Shown in pieces: positions 26,155-34,986 of a DNA stretch of 64,000 nucleotides (position 1 is the first letter of the stretch; the number at the start of each line of letters is the position of its first letter). Under the pieces are notes generated by a model. That model had not been told where the DNA came from. It saw only the letters and a list, made by a program, of their open reading frames with translations, and searched no databases. Source of the stretch: Novosphingobium marinum (GTDB taxonomy: Bacteria; Pseudomonadota; Alphaproteobacteria; Sphingomonadales; Sphingomonadaceae). Made by a program: the position numbers and the translations under genes. The stretch spans positions 248,001 to 312,000 of the forward strand of contig NZ_JACBZF010000005.1 in assembly GCF_013408095.1 (NCBI RefSeq), in the 5' to 3' direction.

Positions 26155-26628
26155 ATGAAGCAGGTTCTCGAGGAACGCGAACTCACCGCAGAAGGCCCGA
26201 CGCGCCGCAAGGCGGGCCGCCGCGGTCGGAGCGTCACCGTCAATGTTGCCGAATCGCCGCTTAGCTGGCTGCATGCGCGCGGTCATCTTTCGGGCCGCCA
26301 GTTCGATGCGGGCGAGAGGCTGAGGGCGGACTGGGAGTTCGCGCAGCTCTCGCCCGGCGTGACGATGCGCTGGGTCCCGGTTCGCATCAAGGGAAGCGGG
26401 CGCGACGCAGGTCTCAGCCCGACCGAGCGCCAGATGGCGGCGAAACAGCGTTACGAGGGCGCCGTTGCGCAAGCAGGGTCCGGCCTGTCGGACATCCTGT
26501 GGCGCGTGGTCTGCGCGGGCGAGGGGCTGCCCGATGCGGAAAAGGCGCTCGCCTGGCCGTCGCGCAGCGGAAAGCTCGTCCTGAAACTTGCGCTCGACCG
26601 CGTGGCGGACTTCTACCGGATCGTCTGA
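26155..26628 (+). CDS. DUF6456-type protein
   Basis: 157 residues, basic, no signal or membrane segment. The region SPLSWLHARGHLSGRQFDAGERLRADWE (as SPLSWLHARG then HLSGRQFDAGERL) and the C-terminal half (GLSDILWRVVCAGEGLPDAEKAL, then LKLALDRVADFYRI) match what I know as DUF6456, an alphaproteobacterial domain of predicted helix-turn-helix fold. It may bind DNA; no function is established. ATG at 26155 with a nearby CAGGGAG ribosome site. It starts 93 bases from the divergent XRE regulator and may be its target. Confidence 0.68.
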   Translation: MKQVLEERELTAEGPTRRKAGRRGRSVTVNVAESPLSWLHARGHLSGRQFDAGERLRADWEFAQLSPGVTMRWVPVRIKGSGRDAGLSPTERQMAAKQRYEGAVAQAGSGLSDILWRVVCAGEGLPDAEKALAWPSRSGKLVLKLALDRVADFYRIV

Positions 26629-26743
26629 ACAGGGCGCGTGTCGATCGGTGATCATTGCCTGTTGTGGGCCGCTCTCCGCCGTGCTGTTCTGCGGTCGGGG
26701 GGCGCATGAAGGATCCGACGCGTAACCCTGAGAGGGGACACCG

Positions 26744-27214
26744 ATGACTGAATACGAACGCGCATGCCGCGAGATCGCCAACCTGAAGGCGCACTATTTC
26801 TACTGCCTCGATCACAAGGATTTCGACGGTTTCGACAAGCTGGTCGCCGATGATGCCGAGATCGATTTCCGCAACGTCACCTCGTCGGGCGATGCCAGCG
26901 CCATGCCGCAGATCGACGGCGACGCGGGCCTGATGACGGGCAGCGAGTTCAAGGCGTTCCTGCGAGATGTCGTTCCCGGCCTCGTAACGGTGCACCAGGG
27001 TTACATGCCGGAATTCTCGGACCCCGGAGACGGGACGATGCAATGCATCTGGGGGATGGAGGACAACGTCTGGTTTCCAGAAGGCAGCGATCCTGCCTAC
27101 CTGCACGGCTGGGGCCACTATCACGAACGCTACCGCCGCGAAGGCGATGGCTGGATCATCGACCGGCTGAGGCTGACCCGCCTGAAGGTGATCCTGTCCG
27201 GCACAGCGCCCTGA
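26744..27214 (+). CDS. SnoaL-like/NTF2-superfamily protein
   Basis: 156 residues with the cone-shaped alpha+beta barrel pattern of the NTF2 superfamily: an N-terminal helix (IANLKAHYFYCLDHKDF) followed by FDKLVADDAEIDF, and a C-terminal sheet (HGWGHYHERYRREGDGWIIDRLRLTRL). Such proteins are isomerases, dehydratases, hydrolases or binding proteins; the sequence does not tell which. ATG at 26744 with GAGAGGGGAC before it. It is convergent with the ABC-F gene (19-base gap) and has no operon partner. Confidence 0.8.
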   Translation: MTEYERACREIANLKAHYFYCLDHKDFDGFDKLVADDAEIDFRNVTSSGDASAMPQIDGDAGLMTGSEFKAFLRDVVPGLVTVHQGYMPEFSDPGDGTMQCIWGMEDNVWFPEGSDPAYLHGWGHYHERYRREGDGWIIDRLRLTRLKVILSGTAP

Positions 27215-27233
27215 TCATAAGGCTGCCGGTTTC

Positions 27234-29030
27234 CTAGCCCTCGACCTGTTCGGCAAGTTCGAGCCAGCGTTCCTCTGCCGTTTCCTTTTCCGTGCGCGCC
27301 TTTTCGAGAGCTTCGGTGAGTTTCGCGAAGCGGTCGGGATCGCGGTTGTAGAGTTCGGGGTCGGCCAGCGCCGCCTCGTCGCGCGCGATCGCGGCTTCCA
27401 GTTCTTCGATGCGGTCCGGCAGCAGGTCGTAATCGCGCTGGTCGTTGTAGGTCAGCTTGGTGCTTTTGGGCTTGGGCGGGGGAGGCGCTGTGCCGGAACC
27501 GGCCGAAGACTTTGCCCTCGACGGCGCGGATCGGCGCTTGCGCTTGGCTTCCCAGTCGGCATAGCCGCCCGCAACGATGTCGACATGGCCCGATCCGTCG
27601 AGCCCGAGCGTTACGGAGACCGTGCGGTCGAGGAAGTCGCGGTCGTGGCTGACGATCAGCACCGTGCCTTCGTAGTCGGCGATGACTTCCTGGAGGAGGT
27701 CAAGCGTTTCGAGGTCGAGGTCGTTGGTCGGCTCGTCGAGTACCAGAAGGTTCGACTTGCGGGCGAATTCGCGGGCGAGCAGCAGGCGCGAACGTTCTCC
27801 GCCCGACAGCGTGCCGACTTTCGCATCAACGAGGCCGGGATCGAACAGGAATTCCTTGAGGTAGCCCTGCACGTGCTTTCGCACGCCGCGCACGTCGATC
27901 CAGTCGCCGCCTTCCGCCAGCACGTCGCGCAGGCGCTTTTCGGGCGAAAGCAGGCTGCGCTGCTGATCGATGACCGTACCGGTCAGCGTCTTTGCCAGCA
28001 TGACCTCGCCCTCGTCGGGTTCGAGTTCGCCGGTGAGCAACTTCAGCAACGTGGTCTTGCCCGATCCGTTCGCGCCGACGATGCCGATACGGTCGCCGCG
28101 CTGGATGCGCAGGTTGAAGTCGCGGATGATCGTGCGTTCGTCCTCGCCCTTGCCGAACCGCTTGGTGACGTGTTCGGCGACGATCACCGACTTGGTCTTC
28201 ACGTCGTCGGCCACGACTTTGAGCTTTGCGGCACCCTGCGGGCTGAGCATCGCGGCACGCTGGGCGCGCATCTCGTAGAGCTTTTCCAGCCGGCCCTGGT
28301 TGCGCTTGCGGCGCGCGGTCACTCCGCGTTCCAGCCAGTGCGCCTCGATCTTCAGTTTGGCTTCCAGTTTCTCGGCGGCGCGGGCCTCTTCGGAATAGAC
28401 CTGCTCTTCCCAGGCCTCGTATCCGCCGAAACCCACTTCCTTGCGCCGCAGGTTGCCGCGGTCGAGCCTTAGCGTCGCGCGGGTCAGGCGGGTGAGGAAC
28501 GTCCGGTCGTGACTGATGACGATGAAAGCGCCGGTAAAACGCTGCAGCCAGCCTTCCAGCCAGTCGATCGCGGCAAGGTCGAGGTGGTTGGTCGGCTCGT
28601 CGAGGAGCAGCAGATCGGGTTCCGATGCAAGCGCCCGGCACAGCGCAGCGCGCCGTCGCTCACCACCGCTCGCACTGTCGGCCTCGCGCGAGAGGTCTAT
28701 GCCGAGTTGGTCGGCGATCGCCTCGACCGCGTGCTGCGGCGGCGCGTCGTCGCCGTCGAGCGTGAAATCGAGCAGCGTGTCGTAGCCCCTGAAGAACGGG
28801 TCCTGCTCCAGCGTCACGATCTTCGTCCCGGGCTGGACCGAGCGCAGGCCGCGGTCCGCCTCGATGCGATCGGCGATAAGGCGCAGGAGCGTCGTCTTGC
28901 CCGCGCCGTTACGCCCGATCAGCGCCAGCCGGTCACGCGGGCCGATATGCAGGTCGATGTCCTGGAAGAGCCAGCCGGAGCCCTGGATCAGGCCGAGGCC
29001 TTCCCAGCTGAGGATCGGGGGTGTCGCCAT
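27234..29030 (-). CDS. ABC-F family ATPase
   Basis: 598 residues, two ABC ATPase domains in one chain and no membrane segment. Walker A motifs are GRNGAGKTTLL and GANGSGKTTLL, the signature motifs are SGGERRRAALCRA and LSGGERSRLLLA, and Walker B is LLLLDEPTNHLD and LLVLDEPTNDLD. The linker and a coiled-coil C-terminal extension (residues 530-595) match the Uup subfamily, which acts on ribosomes or DNA structures. ATG at 29028-29030. The gene is divergent from the small PepSY-like gene with 127 bases between starts. Confidence 0.9.
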   Translation of the reverse strand: MATPPILSWEGLGLIQGSGWLFQDIDLHIGPRDRLALIGRNGAGKTTLLRLIADRIEADRGLRSVQPGTKIVTLEQDPFFRGYDTLLDFTLDGDDAPPQHAVEAIADQLGIDLSREADSASGGERRRAALCRALASEPDLLLLDEPTNHLDLAAIDWLEGWLQRFTGAFIVISHDRTFLTRLTRATLRLDRGNLRRKEVGFGGYEAWEEQVYSEEARAAEKLEAKLKIEAHWLERGVTARRKRNQGRLEKLYEMRAQRAAMLSPQGAAKLKVVADDVKTKSVIVAEHVTKRFGKGEDERTIIRDFNLRIQRGDRIGIVGANGSGKTTLLKLLTGELEPDEGEVMLAKTLTGTVIDQQRSLLSPEKRLRDVLAEGGDWIDVRGVRKHVQGYLKEFLFDPGLVDAKVGTLSGGERSRLLLAREFARKSNLLVLDEPTNDLDLETLDLLQEVIADYEGTVLIVSHDRDFLDRTVSVTLGLDGSGHVDIVAGGYADWEAKRKRRSAPSRAKSSAGSGTAPPPPKPKSTKLTYNDQRDYDLLPDRIEELEAAIARDEAALADPELYNRDPDRFAKLTEALEKARTEKETAEERWLELAEQVEG

Positions 29031-29157
29031 GCGCGGGCACCTATACCCGGCGGTGAGGGGCGGCAACCGCTTTGCACGTGGCCGCCCGAACCTTGCCGCT
29101 TCGCAACTGCGGCATTCACACCTTGTTCAACGCCTTGGGGCTAGGCACCATGGCGTC

Positions 29158-29451
29158 ATGAAATGGCTGCTCTTCCCGATATCGCTGGCTCTCGTCATGT
29201 CGGCCGCGCCGGCGCTGGGAGAGCCGCGTTCGGAACAGAGCCAGGTGCGCAAGGAGCGCAAGGAGGGCAACGTCCGCCCCCTGCGCGAGATCGAGCGCCG
29301 CGTACTCCCGATGATGAAGGGCATGCAGTATCTCGGCCCTGAATACGATCCCACCGCAATGGCTTACCGGCTGAAGTTCATCCGCGCCGGCAAGGTCATG
29401 TTCGTGGACGTGGATGCCCGCACCGGGCGGATCATCAACCAGTCGCGCTGA
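29158..29451 (+). CDS. Small exported PepSY-like protein
   Basis: 97 residues. A signal peptide (MKWLLFPISLALVMSAAPALG) is followed by a charged linker and a short PepSY-like fold ending FVDVDARTGRIINQSR, which is the typical C-terminus. PepSY proteins inhibit peptidases or sense envelope state. It sits 68 bases ahead of the response regulator and kinase genes, an arrangement that suggests a role in sensing for that two-component system (inference). The ATG at 29158 is the only start that gives the signal peptide. Confidence 0.75.
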   Translation: MKWLLFPISLALVMSAAPALGEPRSEQSQVRKERKEGNVRPLREIERRVLPMMKGMQYLGPEYDPTAMAYRLKFIRAGKVMFVDVDARTGRIINQSR

Positions 29452-29519
29452 AGTTTGGCCCGCTTGACCGAAACATCCTTTCGCCTCATGGCTTTTCCCA
29501 ACAAACGGGGAACCTGACC

Positions 29520-30197
29520 ATGCGCATTCTGATCGTCGAGGACGAGCCCACGCTGGGCCAGCAACTGAAGTCCACGCTCGAACAGAACGGCTATGCCGTC
29601 GACCTGTCGACCGATGGCGAGGACGGCCATTTCCTGGGCTCTACCGAAGAGTACGACGCGGTTATCCTCGACCTCGGCCTGCCGGAGATCGACGGGCTGA
29701 CCGTGCTTGGCATGTGGCGCAAGGAGGGCCGCGACTTTCCCGTGCTCGTGCTTACCGCACGTGACAGCTGGTCGGACAAGGTGGCCGGTCTCGATGCCGG
29801 CGCCGACGATTATCTTGCCAAGCCCTTCCAGACCGAAGAGCTCATCGCCCGGCTGCGCGCGCTGATCCGCCGCGCTTCGGGCAATACATCCTCGGAACTC
29901 GTCGCGGGCGACGTCAGGCTCGACACCCGTTCCGGGCGCGTTACGCTGGCGGGCGAGCCGGTGAAGCTGACCGCGCAGGAATACAAGCTGCTGTCCTACC
30001 TCATGCACCACAAGGGCAAGGTGGTCAGCCGCACCGAGCTCATCGAGCATATCTACGACCAGGATTTCGACCGCGATTCGAACACGATCGAGGTCTTCGT
30101 AACCCGCATCCGCAAGAAGCTGGGCGCGGACGTCATCACCACAATCCGTGGCCTCGGTTACAGCCTCGACGACCCCGCCGACCCGGCCCGCGGCTGA
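29520..30197 (+). CDS. OmpR-family response regulator
   Basis: 225 residues. The receiver domain (residues 1-115) has the acidic pair Glu7-Asp8, the phosphoacceptor Asp51 (VILDLGLPEIDG) and a lysine in YLAKPFQTEE. The C-terminal winged helix (125-220) has the OmpR/PhoB pattern (LTAQEYKLLSYL, DSNTIEVFVTRIRKKLG). It would be phosphorylated by the kinase encoded next. ATG at 29520. It overlaps the kinase frame by 50 bases if the GTG start at 30148 is used. It resembles PhoP and similar regulators of envelope stress. Confidence 0.92.
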   Translation: MRILIVEDEPTLGQQLKSTLEQNGYAVDLSTDGEDGHFLGSTEEYDAVILDLGLPEIDGLTVLGMWRKEGRDFPVLVLTARDSWSDKVAGLDAGADDYLAKPFQTEELIARLRALIRRASGNTSSELVAGDVRLDTRSGRVTLAGEPVKLTAQEYKLLSYLMHHKGKVVSRTELIEHIYDQDFDRDSNTIEVFVTRIRKKLGADVITTIRGLGYSLDDPADPARG

Positions 30198-31599
30198 TCC
30201 GGCGCCTCCCGCGCCCGCCGAAGAGGCGGTGACGCCGGAGCCCGAGGTGCGCCAGACGGGCTCGCTCGCCCAGCGCATGATGCTTATCGCGGCAGGCTGG
30301 ATCGCGATCCTGCTGTTCGTCGGCGGCTTCGCGCTCGACCGCACGCTGACCTCTCTCATCACCCGCAACTTCGACGAGCAGCTCGGCTACATGCTTACCG
30401 CGATGGTCGGGTCGGCGGAGATCGGTCCTGACGGCGAGGTGTTCTTCAACCGTCCGCTCGGCGACCAGCGCTTCCTCGAGCCGAACAGCGGTCTCTACTG
30501 GCAGATAAGGGGTGAAGGGCATGAGGACTTTCCGTCCCGCTCGCTGTGGGATCGCAGCCTCGACGTGCGCCTCGATCACTTCGACCCCGAGCCGCATGTC
30601 TACGACAGCGACCAGTTCGCAGGCGAGCCGCTGCGGGTGATGGAGCGTTCGATCATCCTGCCGGGCAGCGATACCGAATGGTGGTTCAGCGTCGCTGCCA
30701 GCCGCGCCGAACTCGACGAGCAGATCAGCCAGATCCGCTCGATTCTGCTTTACAGCTTCCTGGCGCTCGGCCTCGGCCTGTTCGTCATGGCCGGGCTGCA
30801 GACATGGTACGGCCTGTTTCCGCTGCGCCATGTCCGTCGCGGCATCCAGAAGATGCGTGCGACCGGCGCCAACCGCCTGACGGAGCCGCTACCGCTCGAA
30901 GTTCTTCCACTGGTCGAGGAGCTCAACGCGCTTCTTGCCCATACAGAACGCCAGGCGGAAGAGGCGCGGACCCATGCCGGCAACCTGGCCCATGCGCTGA
31001 AGACGCCGCTGACCGTGGTGATGAACGCGGCGACCGCGCGCGCGCCCGATCTTTCGGACACGGTGATACGCGAGGCTGCGGTCATGCGCCGGCAGGTCGA
31101 CCACCACCTGGCCCGCGCCAGGGCAGTCGGGCGACGTGCGGCGGGGATGTCGCGCGCGAGCGTCTGGACGAGCCTCGAAGCCGTGCTGCGCGCGGTCGAA
31201 CGGCTGTACGAGAACACCCGCTTCGACCTCGACGGCAAGCGCGATGCGACCGTCGCGATCGAGCGGCAGGACCTTGAGGAAGTGCTCGGCAACCTGATCG
31301 AGAATGCCGCAAAGTACGGCGGCGGAAGCGTGTTCGTGACGGTCGACGTCGCCGACGATCCCGATGTCTGCGAAGTCTGGGTGGAGGACGACGGCGCGGG
31401 TATCCCCCAGTCGGAATGGCCGCGCATCTTCGACCGGGGCGCAAGGCTCGACACAGGAAAGCCCGGAACCGGCCTTGGCCTCGCCATCGTTCGTGACGTG
31501 GTAGAGATCTACGGCGGCACCGTCGAACTCGCCGAAAGCGAGGACCTTGGCGGGTTGCTGGTGAGGATCAGGCTCCCGCGTGCGAGCGGTCCGGGCTGA
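30148..31599 (+). CDS. PhoQ-like sensor histidine kinase
   Basis: 483 residues. A proline-rich N-terminus is followed by a transmembrane helix (around 43-62), a periplasmic sensor, a second helix (about residues 200-218), a HAMP-like linker, the H box NLAHALKTPLTVVMNAA and a complete ATPase domain (NLIENAAKYG, VEDDGAGIP, GTGLGLAIVRDVVEIYGG). The LAHALKTPL box is typical of PhoQ-type kinases. The GTG at 30148 overlaps the response regulator by 50 bases. A later ATG in the MMLIAAGW region (30277 onward) would still keep the first helix, so the true start is uncertain. Confidence 0.85.
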   Translation: MASVTASTTPPTRPAADPAPPAPAEEAVTPEPEVRQTGSLAQRMMLIAAGWIAILLFVGGFALDRTLTSLITRNFDEQLGYMLTAMVGSAEIGPDGEVFFNRPLGDQRFLEPNSGLYWQIRGEGHEDFPSRSLWDRSLDVRLDHFDPEPHVYDSDQFAGEPLRVMERSIILPGSDTEWWFSVAASRAELDEQISQIRSILLYSFLALGLGLFVMAGLQTWYGLFPLRHVRRGIQKMRATGANRLTEPLPLEVLPLVEELNALLAHTERQAEEARTHAGNLAHALKTPLTVVMNAATARAPDLSDTVIREAAVMRRQVDHHLARARAVGRRAAGMSRASVWTSLEAVLRAVERLYENTRFDLDGKRDATVAIERQDLEEVLGNLIENAAKYGGGSVFVTVDVADDPDVCEVWVEDDGAGIPQSEWPRIFDRGARLDTGKPGTGLGLAIVRDVVEIYGGTVELAESEDLGGLLVRIRLPRASGPG

Positions 31600-31604
31600 C
31601 GCAG

Positions 31605-31690
31605 GAAGACCGGGACGGCGCATGCGGCGCTGCCCGGTCTTCATGGTCACTCGGTGATGAGGCCGGGACCCCTCAGGGGAGACCCCGGCC
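31605..31690. terminator. Two hairpins between convergent kinase and adhesin genes
   Basis: GAAGACCGGG (31605-31614) pairs with CCCGGTCTTC (31633-31642), a ten-base-pair stem. A second structure follows at 31661-31690 (GGCCGGG with CCCGGCC around an inner CCCC/GGGG). Neither has a long T tract, but the position between convergent gene ends suggests bidirectional termination or transcript end protection. Confidence 0.45.
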
Positions 31691-31719
31691 TCCTGCCCCC
31701 GTCCCAGGGCAGCTCGTGA

Positions 31720-33972
31720 TTACCAGCTAGTCTGGAAACCGGCGCGCGCGCCGACTTCGCCGCTGTCCGCACCGACGCCGATGCCGGCGTTGAAGGCGCT
31801 GTTTTCTCCGACGCGGGCCGCGAAGGCGACCGCACCGGCGACGCGTTCGTTATAGTAGCCGAACCCGCCCGACAGGCCGAAGCTCGTGCCCGGCATCAGC
31901 ACCGGCGATTCCATGGCAAGGGCCAGCGCGACGCCCTCGTGCGCCTTGCGGATGCCGCGGCGGTTGGTGTCGGCAAGGTCGAACAGCGTGGTCACCTGGT
32001 CGTTCAGCGCTCCGAGTTGCCCGCCGAAGTTGCTCACCTGGTTGCTCAGCGCACCGACGTGCTCGGCAGTCGCCAGGCTCGTCGTGCTGCTGCGACCGAT
32101 GGTGCCCGACTGGTCGACCGTGGCGATGTAGACGGGACCCGCCTGCGCGGCGGTGCTGGCGTCGATATCGCCGACCGTGACCGAGCTTCCCGATCCGCCG
32201 AGCACGACCTGGTTGTCGCGCGTCGTGGTCGCGGAGAAGCCGACTGCGGTCGAGTTCGCATTGGAAGCCTGTGCAGCCTCGCCCACCGCGACCGAGTTCT
32301 CGCCGCTGGCCACCGCAATATGGCCAAGCGCGGTCGCCTTCACGCCGCTGGCGACGGCACGCCAGCCATAGGCGGTCGCGCCGGCCTCGGTGGCCTGCGA
32401 CTGCCCGCCGACGGCCGTGGTCGAAGGTGCGGTCGCGATCGTCTGCATGCCATTCTCACCGTCGCGATTGCCGCCGATGGCGATGGCATCGCCGCCGCTG
32501 GCCAGCGCGGTGTTGCCGATGGCGATGGCATTGTTGCCCGATGCGACGGCGTCCTCGGCACCCGCGAAGCTCTGGTCGCCCGAGGCCGTGGTCTGGTGGC
32601 CTACCGCCGTGCCCATCGCGCCCGAAGCAACCGCCTGCCAGCCGACCGCCGTTGCGCCGGGCGTGCTGGCAATGCTTTCGCCGCCGATTGCGGTGGTCGA
32701 ATTGCCGAGCGCCTGCGCGCCGCCCGAACCGTCCACGCCGCCGCCGATGGCAACGGCATCCACGCCATTGGCGATGGCCGCTTCGCCGACCGCGGTCGAG
32801 GCAAGGCCGGTTGCCGATGCAAGGTGGCCAAGCGCCGTCGAGCGCTCGCTGGCGGCTTCGGAGCGCCAGCCGTATGCAGTTGCGCCCGGTCCGGTCGCGG
32901 TTGCCTGTCCGCCCACGACGGTCGTCGAAGGACCGTTGGCGACCGTCATGATGCCGTCCTCGCCGTCACGGTTGCCGCCGATGGCGATGGCGTCGCCGCC
33001 GGTCGCCATGGCGGTGTTGCCGATGGCGATGGCGTTCGTCGAATCGGCCACGGCGTCCTCACCGACCGCGACCGACTGATCGCCCGACGCGGTGGTCTGG
33101 TGACCGAGCGCCGTGCCCATGGCGCCCGATGCCTCGGCCTGCCAGCCGATAGCGGTAGCGCCGGGCGTGCTGGCTATGCTTTCGCCGCCCACTGCCGTCG
33201 TCGAATTGCCGATCGCCTGCGCGCCGCCCGATCCGTCGACGCCGCCGCCGATTGCGACTGCATCAACGCCGTTGGCAACCGCTGCTTCGCCCACGGCCGT
33301 GGAAGCGAGGCCGGTCGCGGAGGCGAGGTGGCCAAGCGCGGTTGCGCGCTCGTCGTTCGCTTCGGAGCGCCAGCCGTAGGCGGTCGCACCGGGGCCGGTC
33401 GCGACGGCCTGGCCGCCGACCGCGGTGGTCGACGGGCCGGAAGCAGTGGTCGGCGTTCCGTCCTCGCCATCGCGGTTGCCGCCGATGGCGATGGCATCGC
33501 CGCCGTCCGCGTTCGCGGTGTTGCCGATGGCGATGGCGTTGACGTCGCTTGCCACCGCATCCTCGCCGACCGCGACCGACTGGTCGCCCGATGCCGTGGT
33601 CTGGTGTCCGAGGGCGGTGCCCATCATGCCCGAAGCTTCAGCCTGCCAGCCGACCGCCGTTGCGCCGGGGGTGGTGGCGTCGCTTTCCCCGCCAATCGCG
33701 ACAGTCGAGGGGCCGGAAGCCGTTGCCGGTTCGGCGCCGTCGTTGTCGCTGCCGATGGCGACCGCGTCGGTTCCCGTCGCGCTGGCACCGGTGCCGACCG
33801 CGATTGCGCCATCGGCGTCGGTCGTCGCGTTCGATCCGCACTCGGTACTGTTGGTACCTGAGCCATCGTTGCAGGGTGCGGTCGCATCGGCAAAGGCCGG
33901 TCCGGCGAGCGTGATCGAAGCGGTGCCGGCGAGCAGTGCTGCGGCAAGACGGGGTAGCTTGTAATTCTGCAT
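31720..33972 (-). CDS. YadA-like trimeric autotransporter adhesin
   Basis: 750 residues. A signal peptide (predicted cleavage after GPAFA) leads to a passenger of about 550 residues made of YadA-head 14-residue motifs (repeated AxAIGxxAxAxG patterns). The C-terminal 90 residues carry a neck/coiled-coil (LGALNDQVTTLFDLADTN) and the four-strand anchor ending GARAGFQTSW with a terminal aromatic, as required for BAM insertion. Three such chains form one outer-membrane pore that displays the head. The head contains a 168-residue superrepeat (see the repeat entry). The ATG at 33970-33972 is chosen for the signal peptide. It is convergent with the kinase gene and downstream of the sigma/anti-sigma pair. 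Confidence 0.9.
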   Translation of the reverse strand: MQNYKLPRLAAALLAGTASITLAGPAFADATAPCNDGSGTNSTECGSNATTDADGAIAVGTGASATGTDAVAIGSDNDGAEPATASGPSTVAIGGESDATTPGATAVGWQAEASGMMGTALGHQTTASGDQSVAVGEDAVASDVNAIAIGNTANADGGDAIAIGGNRDGEDGTPTTASGPSTTAVGGQAVATGPGATAYGWRSEANDERATALGHLASATGLASTAVGEAAVANGVDAVAIGGGVDGSGGAQAIGNSTTAVGGESIASTPGATAIGWQAEASGAMGTALGHQTTASGDQSVAVGEDAVADSTNAIAIGNTAMATGGDAIAIGGNRDGEDGIMTVANGPSTTVVGGQATATGPGATAYGWRSEAASERSTALGHLASATGLASTAVGEAAIANGVDAVAIGGGVDGSGGAQALGNSTTAIGGESIASTPGATAVGWQAVASGAMGTAVGHQTTASGDQSFAGAEDAVASGNNAIAIGNTALASGGDAIAIGGNRDGENGMQTIATAPSTTAVGGQSQATEAGATAYGWRAVASGVKATALGHIAVASGENSVAVGEAAQASNANSTAVGFSATTTRDNQVVLGGSGSSVTVGDIDASTAAQAGPVYIATVDQSGTIGRSSTTSLATAEHVGALSNQVSNFGGQLGALNDQVTTLFDLADTNRRGIRKAHEGVALALAMESPVLMPGTSFGLSGGFGYYNERVAGAVAFAARVGENSAFNAGIGVGADSGEVGARAGFQTSW
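32250..33700 (-). repeat. 504-base tandem superrepeat in adhesin head
   Basis: Landmark sites with GCTTTC recur at 32674, 33178 and 33682, exactly 504 bases (168 codons) apart. The protein unit begins GESxA(S/T)TPGATA and ends GNSTTAIG. Two full copies and a third, partly diverged copy are present. By eye the copies are about 80% alike in DNA with many silent changes, so they are old duplications held by selection on the protein rather than a recent expansion. Confidence 0.8.
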
Positions 33973-34227
33973 AGGTCGAAGCCTCTTCAGGTACAAAAGA
34001 AGCGCCGTCCTGAAATGAGAAATGAACCCATTGCGGAGAACATGAAAACAAAAGTTAATGCTTGAACGGGGGTCTTGAGATCGTTCTCCCGAGTACACGG
34101 CTCAATTATTTCGGTTACGGCGCACCGAGCCAATCTGGAACGGTGGCCAAGTAACGTTGCAGTCCTCGAATTGGATGCATCGGCGTGTAAATTAATTCAA
34201 TTGCAGTATCGCGCCGCGGGTCGCCCC

Positions 34228-34986
34228 TTACAGCCGCGACAATGGCCCGGCGAGGAGGATTGGAGGGGTCGGGGCCTCGTGCGGGGCGCCGGCGCGGTCT
34301 TCGTGCGTCACCGCCAGGGTAGCGCCCTCGATCAGCAGCGAGGCTTCCTCGGCGCTCAGCGAGCGGGTCACTTCGCCGTCGCCCGGGATGAGGCCGAGCG
34401 AGCGCGGTGCGCCGCCTTCCGGTATGACCCAAAGCTCGGCGGAGCGTGCCTCGTCCTCGGGCGTGAGGCCCGCTATCGACAGATTCAGCCTGCCGGTGTC
34501 GGGGTCGATGCGCGATGCGATGCGCGATTCGCCGTCCTCGGACTGGAGCTGGGCGATGATCTGCGGTCCGGCTTCGCGCGTGACCGGCTCGACAGGGCGG
34601 GGCGGGCCGCCCGGCGTCGCGACGAACAGTGTCACCGCTGCAGCGATCGCCGCTGCCGTAGCCAGCGCCGCCAGCAGTTTCCAGCCGCCGATACCCGAAG
34701 GCTCTGCCGGGTGGGCAGGCGTGGGCACTTCGTCCGTGGCGCGCGAGGGCAGGCGGAGCGCGATGGCGTTCCAGACCCCTGTCGAAGGCACCAGCGAACC
34801 GGCTTCCTCGGCCAGCGCGGCGAACTTTTGCTGCCACCATGCCACGGCTGCCGCGAAGTCGCCGCCGGCGATTGCCTCGCGCTGCGCCGCCGCCAGTTCC
34901 TCGCCCTCGAGCACGCCGAGCGCGTATTCCCCGGCGCGGATCACCGGATCGTCGGGCAGGTCAGAGCCGTCGTCAGGCGGTGCCAT
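34228..34986 (-). CDS. Anti-sigma factor, RskA type
   Basis: 252 residues. A cytoplasmic N-terminal anti-sigma domain (residues 10-70; GEYALGVLEGEELAAAQREA) is followed by one transmembrane helix (KLLAALATAAAIAAAVTLFVA, about residues 102-122) and a periplasmic RskA domain (LWVIPEGGAPRSLGLI). It would hold the partner sigma factor at the membrane until released by a signal. ATG at 34984-34986, overlapping the sigma gene by 14 bases, so the two are coupled. Confidence 0.88.
   Translation of the reverse strand: MAPPDDGSDLPDDPVIRAGEYALGVLEGEELAAAQREAIAGGDFAAAVAWWQQKFAALAEEAGSLVPSTGVWNAIALRLPSRATDEVPTPAHPAEPSGIGGWKLLAALATAAAIAAAVTLFVATPGGPPRPVEPVTREAGPQIIAQLQSEDGESRIASRIDPDTGRLNLSIAGLTPEDEARSAELWVIPEGGAPRSLGLIPGDGEVTRSLSAEEASLLIEGATLAVTHEDRAGAPHEAPTPPILLAGPLSRL

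Noticed and set aside
31939-33861. Plus-strand open frame of 640 codons opposite the adhesin gene
   Set aside because: It mirrors the repeats of the adhesin on the other strand and lacks a signal or known fold.
32180-33960. CRISPR-like or satellite array
   Set aside because: The repeats are coding, in frame and translate to YadA-head motifs; repeat and spacer lengths do not fit CRISPR.
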